From Theobroma cacao (taxonomy: Eukaryota; Streptophyta; Magnoliopsida; Malvales; Malvaceae), in NCBI RefSeq assembly GCF_000208745.1, contig NC_030858.1, positions 29,781,209 to 29,845,208 on the forward strand: 64,000 nucleotides of DNA. The letters are read 5' to 3'. Both the position numbers and the translations under genes were made by a program. The notes under the pieces were generated by a model that was given only the letters and a program-made list of their open reading frames with translations, was not told where the DNA came from and made no database searches. Of this stretch, positions 47,892 through 60,255 are shown piece by piece. The first letter of the stretch is position 1. Every line of letters starts with the position of its first letter.

Positions 47892-48829
47892 GGACTGTTG
47901 AAGGGAAAAGAGAGTCTGTTATTATTTTTATTTTTTTTTTCAAGTGTGATCGATCATCTATTTTAATCTGTTTTTTTTAACATATTCTAAATTTGTCTCA
48001 AGTTTATTAAAAATTAAGTTTTGACTTATGAAACAATTTTAGGATGGAGAGAAATAAATTTCGATTTAAGAAACAATTTTATAATTGAGAGTATGATGGA
48101 AATATATTAATATCCCGCAACGTCAGATTCACCACAAAATTTCTTTTCACATTGCTCTCTCCTTTATCCTTTAATCAAAATCAAATCTAAAAAACTTGAG
48201 GCTCGTTAAAAGCATAAATCTACCTTGGCTGGTGGTCGATCTTCGCCGAAGAACTCTCATTCTATCTTCCTCTCGTTTTTCTCCAACTTCCTACCGACTG
48301 AAATACTCAAAATTCCCCAAAAGCCTCAAACTCGAAAACTTTAGCCTTTTGTGTGTTTTTTGTTCCTAGGGCTTGCATGTTGTGTAGTCTGTTGCGTGTG
48401 TTACTTAATGCTAGAGGAAGGGGTTTTTCTTCCCTTCAATCCCAACCCTTAGGGGAAAGAGGAATCATATTTATTCGATTCTCTTTCCTGTTTTTTGTTC
48501 ATTATATTTTTGTTCTTTTATATTTTTTTTATGAGATTTTTTAGGATCGAATCTACAAGAGATCTTATCCTTGTTTCCTTTTCTTTTTCCATATTTTTAA
48601 GTTTTTTTTCAATTTTGTCTTTTTTGTAATTATTGATTTTTTATTATTATTTTTGTTTTTTTTTTCATTATATCAAATTTATTATAATTTAAACCGTCGA
48701 ACTCAAAAACTAATTAGTCCATTAAGCCCTAATTAGCCCAATCTTGACCCAAATAAAACAAACTTAGAAACTTTACTCAAACTCAGTCTTATCAATAAAA
48801 CTTCCCAAAACCAATGTATAGGGGAAAAG
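47601..48829. other. Intergenic DNA with TA microsatellites and an N-marked duplication
   Basis: Two TA microsatellites lie at about 47742-47782 and 47852-47888. A single N at 47836 separates copies of attggactgttgaagggaaa + agagagtctgttatta, again suggesting an unmerged contig join. From 48100 to 48830 the DNA is single-copy in appearance, ending in T-rich runs; no gene was recognised. Confidence 0.45.
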
Positions 48830-49446
48830 GGATCAGTGACACCTGAATGCATCCAGCAGAGCAATCAGGTCACTGAGGCATCTGACTACAACCCAAGATC
48901 TCACAAGTCTTTTGGATCAGGTCCCTTGGTTCTCTGTACCTTTTATGATTTTACAGTTCCAAGCCATTAATCAGAAGATATCATACATCCTACAAATCAT
49001 GTCCAAAGAGAACCATCATGACATCTTCTCTGCTCTATAGCAGCAGTAGCTCTCGCTGATAATCAATCTCAAAGAATCTGAAGCTCAAAATTTCTGCACA
49101 ATCACATGATGACATTCTTCTCTGAAGTTTGCTTTTACCAATAAAATAATAGAACAAGAAAATAAACAAGATTCTGCCACGATGACCGAACCATCATCTT
49201 CATATGTTGGATTTGTGATTCTGAAAGGTGCAAAAGCAATCAACCCAAGAACCGGCACCCAATACCACAGAACAAGAACGTTTGACCCATTAATCTGTTC
49301 TAGGAGGGGGAAGCAAAAAGCAAACATGCATTTGCTCCTCCAAAACCAAAAGAATTGGACAATACAGCTCTAACCGGCATTTCCTTTGAAGCAATCAAAG
49401 GCATGGAAGCATTGCTAAATATGGGATCTGGTTTAGTGACATTAAA
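48830..49446 (-). pseudogene. Beta-ketoacyl-ACP synthase relic: last coding exon and 3' UTR
   Basis: The coding remnant is 49446-49300: NVTKPDPIFSNASMPLIASK followed by EMPVRAVLSNSFGFGGANAC and LLFASPS, then TAG. NSFGFGGxNxxLLF is the C-terminal signature of condensing enzymes, and the PDPIF ... MPLxASKxMxIRAALSNSFGFGG form is that of the plant mitochondrial KAS by recollection. The full enzyme (over 400 residues, with Cys-His-His active site) extends fatty acyl-ACP by two carbons. Here the sequence upstream of Asn is a TA microsatellite, so the rest of the gene is gone. From 49299 to about 48830 the sequence looks like a transcribed 3' UTR of more balanced composition. It is immediately downstream of COMT-B. 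Confidence 0.7.
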
Positions 49447-49566
49447 TATATATATATATATATATAGATATATCTTCATCAATACAAGGCTTATTCAATA
49501 CAAACTATCAATACATTTCTTATTCGATACATACTATTAAATCACTTATATGATATAAGAGTCCAA

Positions 49567-51563
<1,997 letters not shown>

Positions 51564-52578
51564 TGGACTGCAAAGCTTCTTTTTTTTTTCTCTCACTGAA
51601 ATTAAGTTGGATCTGGGGAATTGTGAAGGGTGACAGATAAAAATGGAGGGCGACTCTCACCGTAAGTTTGGAATGACTATGATAGCTAGTGGCCTAATGC
51701 CAGTGCACACTTTCCTCCAAAAGCAACAAAAGATAATTGAGAGAGTGGCCAATGAAAAGACAGGCTGCGTGATTTTGCTTGGCGCCAAAAGTTACGCCGG
51801 AACCAGGTTTATGTAGGCCACTGCCAAGGCCATTCCATTACAGTGTTTGAGAATTGAAATGTGCCTATCTGCACGTGATACAATAATATATGTAGTGATA
51901 ATTGTGTTTATTATGTTTTTTATTTTATAATTTTTTTAAATAAGAATTAAAGTCAATCAATATATTAAAAATTACATATATAAAATGTTATAATCAATAG
52001 TAAAAAATGTAAAACAATGTTATGACAATTTGTAATGTTGTATATTGATTGTTTAGTTTGATTACAAAAAGCAATGTCTATAAATAAAATTAAGTATAAG
52101 ATTTTGACAAAGCTCCACAAAAGATGTACTGTTTTACGTCTTTTGAAGTAGTGTGTTAATGTTTTGTTTGTACTCTAAGCATAAATAAAAAAAATAGTGA
52201 TAATATACAATAAAACATAAAGCTTTGTGACTAAACAATTATTTAAAAGTAATAGTAGTTGATATTGGGCTTGAAACCATAGAACTTCATATTAAGGATA
52301 TTGGGCATTTTGCTTGAAATTATAGCATTACAAATCAAGGATAATTAATTAAGCAGTGGATATCAAATAGATATCACGACATATCAAAGACATCAAGCGT
52401 TATAATTGGAACTATAACACCTTAGGTCAAGGAGATCAAGCATTATACTTGGAAACATAACACTAAATCAAGAATATAATTAAGCAGCGTCAAAGATGTA
52501 GATATCCCATATTGTCTGGGTTGTTTATTGAATTTTGAAAAAGATAATAAATAATAAGATATAAATAAAAAGAGATAA
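51564..52578. other. COMT-B promoter side and intergenic DNA
   Basis: The first 300 bp are more balanced in composition and would hold the promoter; ACATAAAC on the minus strand near 51810 is a weak TATA-like box. Beyond 51880 it is AT-rich. A stretch at 52260-52500 has recurring aaatcaaggata and cataacaccttaggtcaag-type phrases that look like decayed repeat DNA; no family was assigned. Confidence 0.35.
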
Positions 52579-52593
52579 ATATGAAAAGGATAA

Positions 52594-52669
52594 AGATTTT
52601 TTTTTAAGTGGGGGAGGGGGGATTCGAACCTTATTGATTATACATCAACCAATGAGCCAAATGCTCGAC
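52594..52669 (-). mobile_element. Very short tRNA-derived SINE-like retroposon
   Basis: The 76-bp body, read on the minus strand, contains TGGCTCATTGGTTGATG (box A-like), then GGTTCGAATCCCCCC (a good Pol III box B), then CCCCCACTT and a run of nine A. It is flanked by a perfect 15-bp repeat, ATATGAAAAGGATAA, at 52579-52593 and 52670-52684. Box B, the A tail and the long target duplication are the marks of a SINE mobilised by LINE machinery. It is short even for plant SINEs, so it is either 5'-truncated or a retroposed tRNA-like RNA. It is not a tRNA gene: the acceptor stem cannot pair. Confidence 0.75.
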
Positions 52670-52891
52670 ATATGAAAAGGATAAGGATACATGTACAGCA
52701 ATCCTAATCTTAAATGAATGGGAAATCTGAAAAGAGATTAAGTTAGGTTGAATTAAAACTCAAGAAACCAATTCAAAAAGGAATATAACACATTGGTTAT
52801 AAATATAATTGACCATCAGTGTCAAAAAAACACAGAAACTGAAAGGTGAATATAGAGAAAAAAAAATAGTTCTTGAGTTCTTGGGTTCTTA

Positions 52892-53726
52892 AAGTGTGCT
52901 TGGTTGGAGGGAACAGAATAGCGATTCCTCCGCTATTCTCATTTCTGAGATAAAATTGCATTTAGTCGGAATAGTCATTTCCAATACTCCCTTGGTAATG
53001 GTTATTATGAATTGTTGAATATAAGAAAAGAAGTTGATTAGACAAAAATCCCCTTTTACAATTTAAAAAATTATCATATAAAATAATACTAAACCTATTT
53101 TTTTCTCTCTTTTCCTCACTCCTTCTATTTCTAAAGCACGGAACACACAATTTTTTACTTCATTTTCAAAAAAAAAAATTAAATATTATTTAATATATTA
53201 ATATTATTTAACTATAATAAATATTATAAAAAATATTATTTAATATTATTATTTGAGTATAATAAATGTAACAAAGAATATTATTTAATTAGTATTATTT
53301 AAATTTAATGAAGAATATATTTTGTCTTTTAATATTAAATATTATTTAATTATAATAAAGGTTTAATTATATCCTAATACAAAATATTATTAAATTATAA
53401 TAAAAATATATTTGTATTTTGGTGAAAATATTATTTAATTATAGTAAAAGGTATTTTGATTTTATTACTTGGAATATCTTTATCCTTTAACAAAATAAAT
53501 TCTTTAATTTTAATAAAAGGTATTTTTATCATTTATCACTTTTTCCTTAATTATTCATAAAACTATTCTTGTCAACCGATCATTGGAATAAATCATAATA
53601 CTAATTTCTATCTTATTCCATTCTCATGAACCAAACTATATAATAGCTATTTATTCCTTATTCTATTCCTACATAATAACGATTCTATTACTCATTTATT
53701 CCATTTTGCGAACCAAACGTACACTT
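52892..53726. mobile_element. MITE of about 835 bp
   Basis: The left end reads AAGTGTGCTTGGTTGGAGGG then gaatagcgattcc; the right end in reverse complement reads AAGTGTACGTTTGGTTCGC then aataaatgagtaatagaatcg. This is a diverged terminal inverted repeat of about 30-60 bp. The core (53160-53550) is an AT-rich degenerate repeat of aatattatttaattataata words. No coding capacity. The superfamily is uncertain; the GTGTG/CGTTTGGTT ends suggest a hAT or PIF/Harbinger relative. Confidence 0.55.
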
Positions 53727-53959
53727 AGATTTGAATTTCTTTTTGATCTAGAAGAATCAATTTCGTATGCTTAGAAACTATTTTGATTAAAGGGAGAAAT
53801 AAAAAAAAAAGAGTGTTCTAGTTTCTTGAATAAGGTTTAGAGAAGTGCTCCTCATTCCTAGTAGTTCATGCGTGGTATTTGGATTTGTAGTTTGGTTTTC
53901 ATTTTGGGTTTTTCAAAACAATTAGGTAAGTTTCTTTTTACATGATTTTATTATTTATT

Positions 53960-54835
53960 TATTTATTAGTCTTTAAAAAATAGAAGTTCATATAATTTAT
54001 GTAAAATCCCCAATGATGAAATTTTAAGAAAACCAAAAGTGGCTTCTTGGAAATTTCTAGGTGAGAATATTTCAAAATTCTACTATAAGCGTTTGGAGAT
54101 TTTGGAAAATTATCAATATAAAACGATTTACATAAATTTTTTAAAAAAGATAAAATTATATAATTAAATAAATACATTCTCCAATGATGAAATCTCAAAA
54201 AATCCAAAAGTGGTTTTTTGGGAATTTTTAGGTGAGAATTTTTCAAAATTTTATCATAAGCGTTTGGGAGATTTTAGGAAATTTTCAATATCAAGAAATT
54301 TTATTTATTTTGAAAAACTAATAAAATAAAAATAAAAAAGAAATAAAATTAAAGATAAAATTAAAGAAATAAATAAATAAACTCTAATGATGAAATTTCA
54401 AGAAAACCAAAAGTGACTTCTTGAGAATTTCTAAGTGAGAGAATTTTCCAAAATTTTACCATGGGCTTGGGAGATTTTAAAAAAAATTTAGTATCAGGAA
54501 TTTTTATTTATTTTGAAAAATTAATAAAATAAAAATAGAAAAGAAATAGAATTAAGTATTGAACTAGATTTAATAAGACTTAAAAGACACATAACTGATA
54601 AGGTACCAAGTAAATGGATGTTGTGGGGTACTAACACCTTCCTCACATGTAAAAGACTTCCGAACCTAATCTACTTCGTAGACTAGAATCTATTATTAAT
54701 GAGCCTAAGTCAAGACTAGGACCTCATAAAAAATTAGATTCATTTGGATTGTCAATCGCACCTAAACAAAAAATATTGATAGCGACTCCTTTTTAAGTCA
54801 AACTATTGAGTTCTAAGACTCACCATGTTATGATA
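53960..54835 (+). repeat. Degenerate Ogre-like LTR 3' part with internal repeated modules
   Basis: Three phased modules start at about 54009, 54181 and 54387, each with ccaatgatgaaat, aaccaaaagtgg, ggaatttctaggtgagaat and an aaattttatcataagcg-type end. From 54600 follows the conserved LTR distal block: gtactaacaccttcctcaca, then atagcgactcc and the terminus gttatgata (GTTACGACA in the fresher copies). Its left boundary is not defined. Confidence 0.55.
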
Positions 54836-54838
54836 GCT

Positions 54839-54856
54839 TGGTGACTCCACTTGGGA
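54839..54856 (+). other. tRNA-Arg type primer-binding site of an Ogre/Tat element
   Basis: TGGTGACTCCACTTGGGA differs from the Ogre/Tat consensus TGGCGACTCCACTGGGGA by a C-to-T change and a G-to-T change. It lies three bases after the LTR terminus. It shows that the LTR to its left was a 5' LTR of a plus-strand element and confirms the orientation assigned to the LTR at 32390-35313. Only about 130-250 bp of decayed leader follow before AT-rich DNA. Confidence 0.7.
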
Positions 54857-55099
54857 CATTAGAAAGTTGAGCCAATAGTATGTTATATTGGGATAAGCAC
54901 CAATTAGGATTGGTTAAGGCTTAATTTTAATCATGTAACAATATCATTCATGTTGAATGTTAGTTATGTTGAATCATTCATAAATAAATGGAAGAAAATT
55001 ATAAAAAATATTATTTAATAATAAATAAAAATAGGGTAGGTAGGTAAGAGAATGAAACATTTAGCTACACAAATGTATATAGGTACATATAGAAAATAA

Positions 55100-56337
55100 A
55101 AAAAAATGATATAATATAAAATTATAAATATAAAATAGAATGATTGCTTTGGACTAATATCAATGACGGAATTTCATCCAAAAAGACAAAGAGTTGCTAT
55201 TCTCGGGATGACTTTCATAAGAACGGAATTCAATTAGGTTTTTTTTCGAAGTGTCGAGATAAATCCTAATTTTATATTCCAATATTCCATTTATTCAAGC
55301 AATTACCTTAAATTCATAAAGAAATAAATTCACATAATGTTCCATTTAAAATTAAAATTGATATGATTATTAATTAATTTAAACAATGATTGTCAATAAA
55401 AGATTAGTTGTTTATTCAATAAAAAATAGTTCAATAAAATAAAATAATATTAACCCATAATATTAATTAAAAATTATCTATTCAAATAGAATGTTTCTTA
55501 AAAAAAGATATATCGTAAAAGTCAATTAGGTATTTAGTTACATTAAAATATTAAATATATTGTTATATAAATCAACAAAATTATATTTATAAATACATAT
55601 ATTTAAATAAAATGTTTCTTTAAAAGACAGATAGTAAAAAAATAAATGAATTATTTAATTATATTAAACTATTAAATATATAAAAATTGTAATCAACAAA
55701 ATTATATTTATAAATGCGCTTATATGACATCATTCATAATTTTATTTTGGCATTGCATACAACACGTATATTTTGTTAATGGGACAAGAATTTCGATGAT
55801 AGGAGTTTCTCAAGGGACTTATAGAGATGAGTTCTTTTGAGGGTATTCCTAGGTGGAGAAAACTTCTAGACCTCACCAAAGAATTGGATGGTCTACGAAT
55901 GATTTTTTCGATACAAGGTTTTCACTTCCCATCATTTAAAATTGGTAAATCATGACATCATAATTGCATGATGTGCATTCGTAAAACTGAAAAATCAACT
56001 TTAGTTCGTTTAAAAATATATATAATAATAATACATAAAAATTGTAATAATAAATTAGAAATCAAGACTGTAAATTAGACATGTAAAATCAAGACTAAAA
56101 ATAATATTAGCACAGGGGTGTTAATCCTTTCCTATGTGTAATTGTACTACCGAACTCACTCTAAAGCCCATAAACCAGTTATCGTTCTTTAGATAGACCT
56201 CAAGTTAATTTAAGACCTTATCGATTGGAATCGAATCAATAGATGATCAATCATACCTAGATAAAAAAAATTAATAACGACATCCAAATCACCGCATCTA
56301 GCGATCAAATTCCTGAACCCGCACGTTACGACACAAT
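55100..56337 (+). repeat. Degenerate Ogre-like LTR, 3' portion
   Basis: It contains one clear internal module (about 55785-55925: cgatgataggagtttctcaa ... cctaggtggagaa ... ctcaccaaagaattggatgg) and the distal block cacaggggtgttaatccttt, cgaactcactctaaag, gatgatcaatcat and cgcacgttacgacac, ending near 56337. It is homologous to the end of the LTR at 32390-35313 in the same orientation. The start is unclear; 55100-55780 is AT-rich and only probably part of it. Confidence 0.6.
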
Positions 56338-57034
56338 CTAAAAATAATTCTTCTATACCATACACTGAAAACATTGTTTATGAAGAAATTTTGCAAGCTT
56401 TGTAATAAATATGTTTTTTCATTTCTTTACATTGTTATATATTTATTTGATCATACTCTTTTAATTAATGATTCAAATACTCATTCTTTTATTGAAGGAT
56501 GCAAACAAAGTGTTATATATTACACAATTGTGCATCAACATCTAAATCAAATATTAGTTATTTCACTTCAATTCATAAATTTATTATGTATTATCCTTTG
56601 TTAATATTTTTGTATTATTTTTTCATCCAGTAATGTATTCAATATAATAATTTCTTTGATATCAAAACTATCTAACATGAGTTTATATATTTTACAGGAA
56701 ATGTGGGGTTTGTAGTATATGATGTTATGTCAGATGGCTTGATGCGTTGCTATTTGTGGTGGGCATTGTTTGTATCTTTTATTTGCTATTGCTTTCGAGG
56801 TTCATTAGGTATTGCTGTTTTTTATTTTATTTTGTTTCATCGAAGGTGCTAATGAAATAAAAAAATGTTTTTATGTTACTTGATGATTATTATCGGGTTG
56901 ATTGTTGTTTTCATTAACTGTCTATTTTGCTGTAATCTGTATTGTTTTCTTTGGTTGATGAATGCTTATATATCTGTTATTTTGCTGTAATCTGTATTTT
57001 GCTGTAATCTGTTATTTTGCATCGAAGGTGCAAA
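56338..57034. other. Intergenic DNA upstream of the SEC14-like relic
   Basis: AT-rich, with no exon recognised. From about 56880 the motif tctattttgctgtaatctgt recurs about four times (56928-57020) as a short imperfect repeat. Confidence 0.35.
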
Positions 57035-57134
57035 GTCTAAGCGAATGTTTATCATCGATGGTGAACCTGCATTTAGAGTGCTATGAAACACTGTAAAGAC
57101 TTTTCTAGATCCCGAAATCGCTTCCAAGACTCAA
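57035..57134 (+). pseudogene. SEC14-like (SFH-type) phosphatidylinositol transfer protein exon relic
   Basis: The frame reads GAKSKRMFIIDGEPAFRVL, a stop where Trp is expected, then NTVKTFLDPEIASKT and CAA followed by a GTATGT donor-like site. This matches the CRAL-TRIO domain of the plant SEC14-homologue family (pattern MFIINxGxGFxxLWNTVKxFLDPKTxSKI). Family role: binding and exchange of phosphatidylinositol and phosphatidylcholine at membranes. The in-frame TGA and the absence of neighbouring exons show a relic. The exon end at a family-like position suggests it came from genomic DNA and not from a processed mRNA. Confidence 0.6.
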
Positions 57135-58480
57135 GTATGTTAATACTTTCTTGCAATATTTTGAAACAAATTATACTTTCTTTTTGTGGTTTTTGACTTC
57201 TTATAAACTAAGCTCTGAATAAATCAAATAAGCTGCTCTCAGTTGTCTATATTCCAACTGTAAGTGAAACTTGCCACAACTATGAAGCATCTTAAAACGT
57301 ATTCAGGGACTCTATATAAGTTTGAAAAAGAAGTATAAATGTCTCTTTTTGTTGTATAAATTTGCACCTCCAACTTTATTAGATTCGACTTAACCTAGTA
57401 ATGTGCAAGGGAACAATTCTTGATGTTTTGAAGAACTGGCTTGAAAGAAGTATTCGAGTTATTTTTTCGATGTTTGGTGAGGTCATTTACCTTCCAATAT
57501 TGTGATTGTGTTCTTTTCTTTATAACTATAAGCAATCCTCCTGCTAAATGCCAAAACTTTTCTTACAATGATTGTTATGAGTTATCTTGAAATATTCTTG
57601 GATTAATTTATAATTTAGGGTAAAATCAAAACTGCTTCTAGCTTTCAAACTTCCTATAATCAAAGATGTAGAATTAGAAGTAAGACTTGAATTCTTGGCA
57701 TCATACTTTATATTTTTCAAGTATTCACTATTAGGATTTGCACTTTCACTTTCCTTTGGAGAATTTGCTAATCAGAGACTTTATGTTGGGACAGGTAATT
57801 AACAACTTAAAAGCTAATGCAGCACGAGATACTCAAGCTAGCAATACAGAATCTAGGCTACCTCTGGAAATTTTCTGATAATAATGGGACGTGGAAGCCA
57901 AAAATTTCTTAACAAATTAAAATGTTGGCTCATAGCTACTTTACTTTTGATGAGGATGCTTATGCTGTAGGAGACTGTGTTAAGGTAATTTTTTTCAGCA
58001 CATTATCTCATTTGTGATTTTTAGATTAATTTCATGATTCCTTAACCATTTGAGGTGTTTAATCCGAAGCATGTGCCAAATTAAGGAGCTAACCTCATCT
58101 CCAGTTCTTGCATCCTGCTGTATTGCATTGCTGGAGGTGCATCATATATTGCCATGGTAAGCTTGGAATGAATAGAAGAGTATAGCACTTGGAGCTTGAA
58201 CATACCTCAAGTTTTGGGCAATTTATGTATGTAAATAAACAACATTTTACCCAGACTTAAAACAGATTTTTTTACTTATTTCTTAATATTTCAATTTCAA
58301 AATTGATATTTAAAAAATTTTAATTAACCTGCAACAGAGCACGGGGTTATATCTAGTTAATTAAGATTATTTGGTACACAAATTTTATGTGGACAGAATT
58401 TCTAGCTTACATGGGTACCTTTATTTGTAAGAAAAAAGCTCTTCCTTTAAGGAGACATGGAAAGTGTTTTTAGCTAGAAT
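57135..58480. other. Low-copy-looking DNA with unassigned exon-like pieces
   Basis: Two segments look more coding than the rest. At about 57375-57480 the plus strand reads CKGTILDVLKNWLERSIRVIF. At about 57800-57985 it reads NNLKANAARDTQASNTESR, then in another frame DNNGTWKPKIS, a stop, QIKMLAHSYFTFDEDAYAVG and DCVK followed by GTAATT, a possible donor. I do not recognise either family. They may be exons of one decayed gene together with the SFH relic or unrelated fragments. Confidence 0.3.
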
Positions 58481-58484
58481 ATAT

Positions 58485-58720
58485 ATATATTTGATCCATT
58501 AATTGTGTATAGTTTTTATACGCTGTCAACTCACTAAAATGTGCTACCTCATTAATGAGATAAAATAAAAAATCATTAATAATTTAAAATTAAATATTAA
58601 AAAATTTATAATAATTAATTAAATAAAAAATTTTATATTTGATACAGTGACCGTGTATAGCTTCTATATACTATTGGCTTATCAAATTTTGTCATCTCAT
58701 TAATAGGGTTCATATTTTAT
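58485..58720. repeat. Two direct copies of the foldback-element terminal motif
   Basis: Copies at about 58490 (ttgatccattaattgtgtat + agtttttatac) and 58638 (ttgatacagtgaccgtgtat + agcttctatatac), each followed by a caactcac/ggcttatc and ctcattaat block, match the terminal sequence of the element at 3608-4644. They are spaced about 148 bp apart and face the same way, so they are not a simple foldback pair. Confidence 0.55.
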
Positions 58721-58760
58721 ATTCTGTCAAATATAAATCCAATATAAAAACTGTATGTTA

Positions 58761-59385
58761 AATGTGTAGAATTTATAATCTTTATGTGTTCACTTAATTA
58801 TCATTTTAATTTTCTAATATTTTTTAATTATACTTTAATAGACATGTGAGAACTTGTAAACCATTTGTAAAATTTAAATATTTTCATAGTAGGTATATTC
58901 CATAATGCACTACCCAAATGTGTAGAATTTATAATCTGTATGTTTTCACTTAATTATCATTTTAATTTTCTAATTTTTTTAATTATACTTTAATAAACAT
59001 GTGAGAACTTGTAAACCACTTGTAAAATTTAAATATTTTCATAGTAGGTATATCCCAGAATGCACTACCCAAATGTGTAGAATTTATAATCTTTATGTGT
59101 TCACTTAATTATCATTTTAATTTTCTAACATGTTTTAATTATACTTTAATGCACATGGCAGAACTTGTAAACCACTTGTAAAATTTAAATATTTTCATAG
59201 CAGCTATATCCCATAACGCATTACCCAAATGTGTAGAATTTATAATCTTTATGTGTCCACTTAATTATCATTTTAATTTTCTAATATTTTTTAATTATAC
59301 TTTTATGCACATGTGAAAACTTGTAAACCACTCGTAAAATTTAAATATTTTCATAGTAGGTATATCCCATAATGCACTACCCAAA
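58761..59385. repeat. Tandem array, four copies of a 156-bp unit
   Basis: Units start with aatgtgtagaatttataatc at 58761, 58917, 59072 and 59228 (lengths 156, 155, 156, 156) and end with taatgcactacccaa. They are highly similar, differing at scattered bases and by one two-base deletion in copy 2. There is no coding capacity. The size and AT content are like those of short plant satellite arrays. Confidence 0.9.
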
Positions 59386-59508
59386 TGCATTGATATGCCC
59401 GTCAACTTTTTTGGGGCCCAGCAAGATATCAACACAAATAACGCACCTCCCAAGTGGCCGTCAGAAAAGGTGAGGATGGTCAAATTAAGCATGGTTATGT
59501 AACTTTTA

Positions 59509-59511
<3 letters not shown>

Positions 59512-59540
<29 letters not shown>

Positions 59541-59552
59541 CATTATTATTAT

Positions 59553-59594
<42 letters not shown>
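59512..59594. repeat. ATT and TA microsatellites
   Basis: A run of (TTA)n to about 59545 and then (TA)n from about 59560 to 59594. The minus-strand open frame over this segment (poly-Ile start) is produced by the repeat. Confidence 0.85.
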
Positions 59595-59596
<2 letters not shown>

Positions 59597-59638
59597 TTTT
59601 GGCCTAGCAAGATAGTTGTTGGATATTTTCAAAAAAAA

Positions 59639-60036
59639 GATATTAGAATAAAAAAAATTATGATTGTTAAAAAATAAAAATTTATATCTGTTAAAAATAA
59701 AATAAAGTCACGTTTGTCGGAAAAGATCAATAAAAGCAATTGTTTGAAACAGACACAAACAGTGTCTGTCGGGAACAAGCATCTAAGTTTATAAAAAGGG
59801 CCTTTTTTTACCAACAGAAGATACATAAAAAAATAAGAAAATCTTTCCTTCCTTTCTCAAACATTCTCCAAGTCTTCTATATTATTTTCCTGTAGAAAAA
59901 TAGTATAGAAGTTTGATAATCTTGTTATACTCCAGTAAGTGCTTAATAGAATCATTTTGTCAATGCAAAATGCCGTCAATCACTGAGCTTCATTATATTT
60001 TCGATATTTATACGTCGGTAACTCTTTTGCACAATA
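59639..60036 (+). repeat. Copia LTR, about 0.4 kb
   Basis: The segment carries a clear core promoter, TATAAAAA at 59789-59796, and ends gtaactcttttgcacaata at 60036, followed by a gag start. Content such as cagtgtctgtcgggaacaag and ctccagtaagtgcttaatag is familiar from a plant Copia LTR family by recollection. The left boundary (TATTAGAAT near 59639, a decayed TGTTAGAAT) is approximate. It directly follows the TA microsatellite. Confidence 0.55.
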
Positions 60037-60255
60037 CAAATGGATAAAAGTTTAAAGACAGTGACATTGATGCACACCTTGAAGCCAATTTCTCAGTTTT
60101 TCCAGTTTAGTGCTGTAACAATCTTAAAGTTTTATTTCATTTCAACAATGGCTGCTGCAAGTGGAATACTAAGAGAATTGACTTCTGTTTTTGTAAAATT
60201 AGACCGAGTTGATGTAGGCCAAGACAAAAGAAAATTGATTTTTCACGAGATTAAC
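60037..60255 (+). pseudogene. Copia gag N-terminal relic, cut by a chromovirus LTR
   Basis: The plus-strand frame contains MAAASGILRELTSVFVKLDR followed by VDVGQDKRKLIFHEI, a decayed form of the Copia gag opening (FxKLDRFxGxNFxRWQxKMxFxL); the Trp is lost. It lies about 120 bp inside the LTR end. The sequence is interrupted at 60255 by TATAACACCCGAC, the start of another LTR. No primer-binding site remains at 60037. Confidence 0.5.

Noticed and set aside
52594..52669. A tRNA gene on the minus strand
   Set aside because: Box B is good, but there is no pairing acceptor stem or anticodon arm, the spacing of box A to box B is short, and an A tail with a target duplication points to a retroposon.
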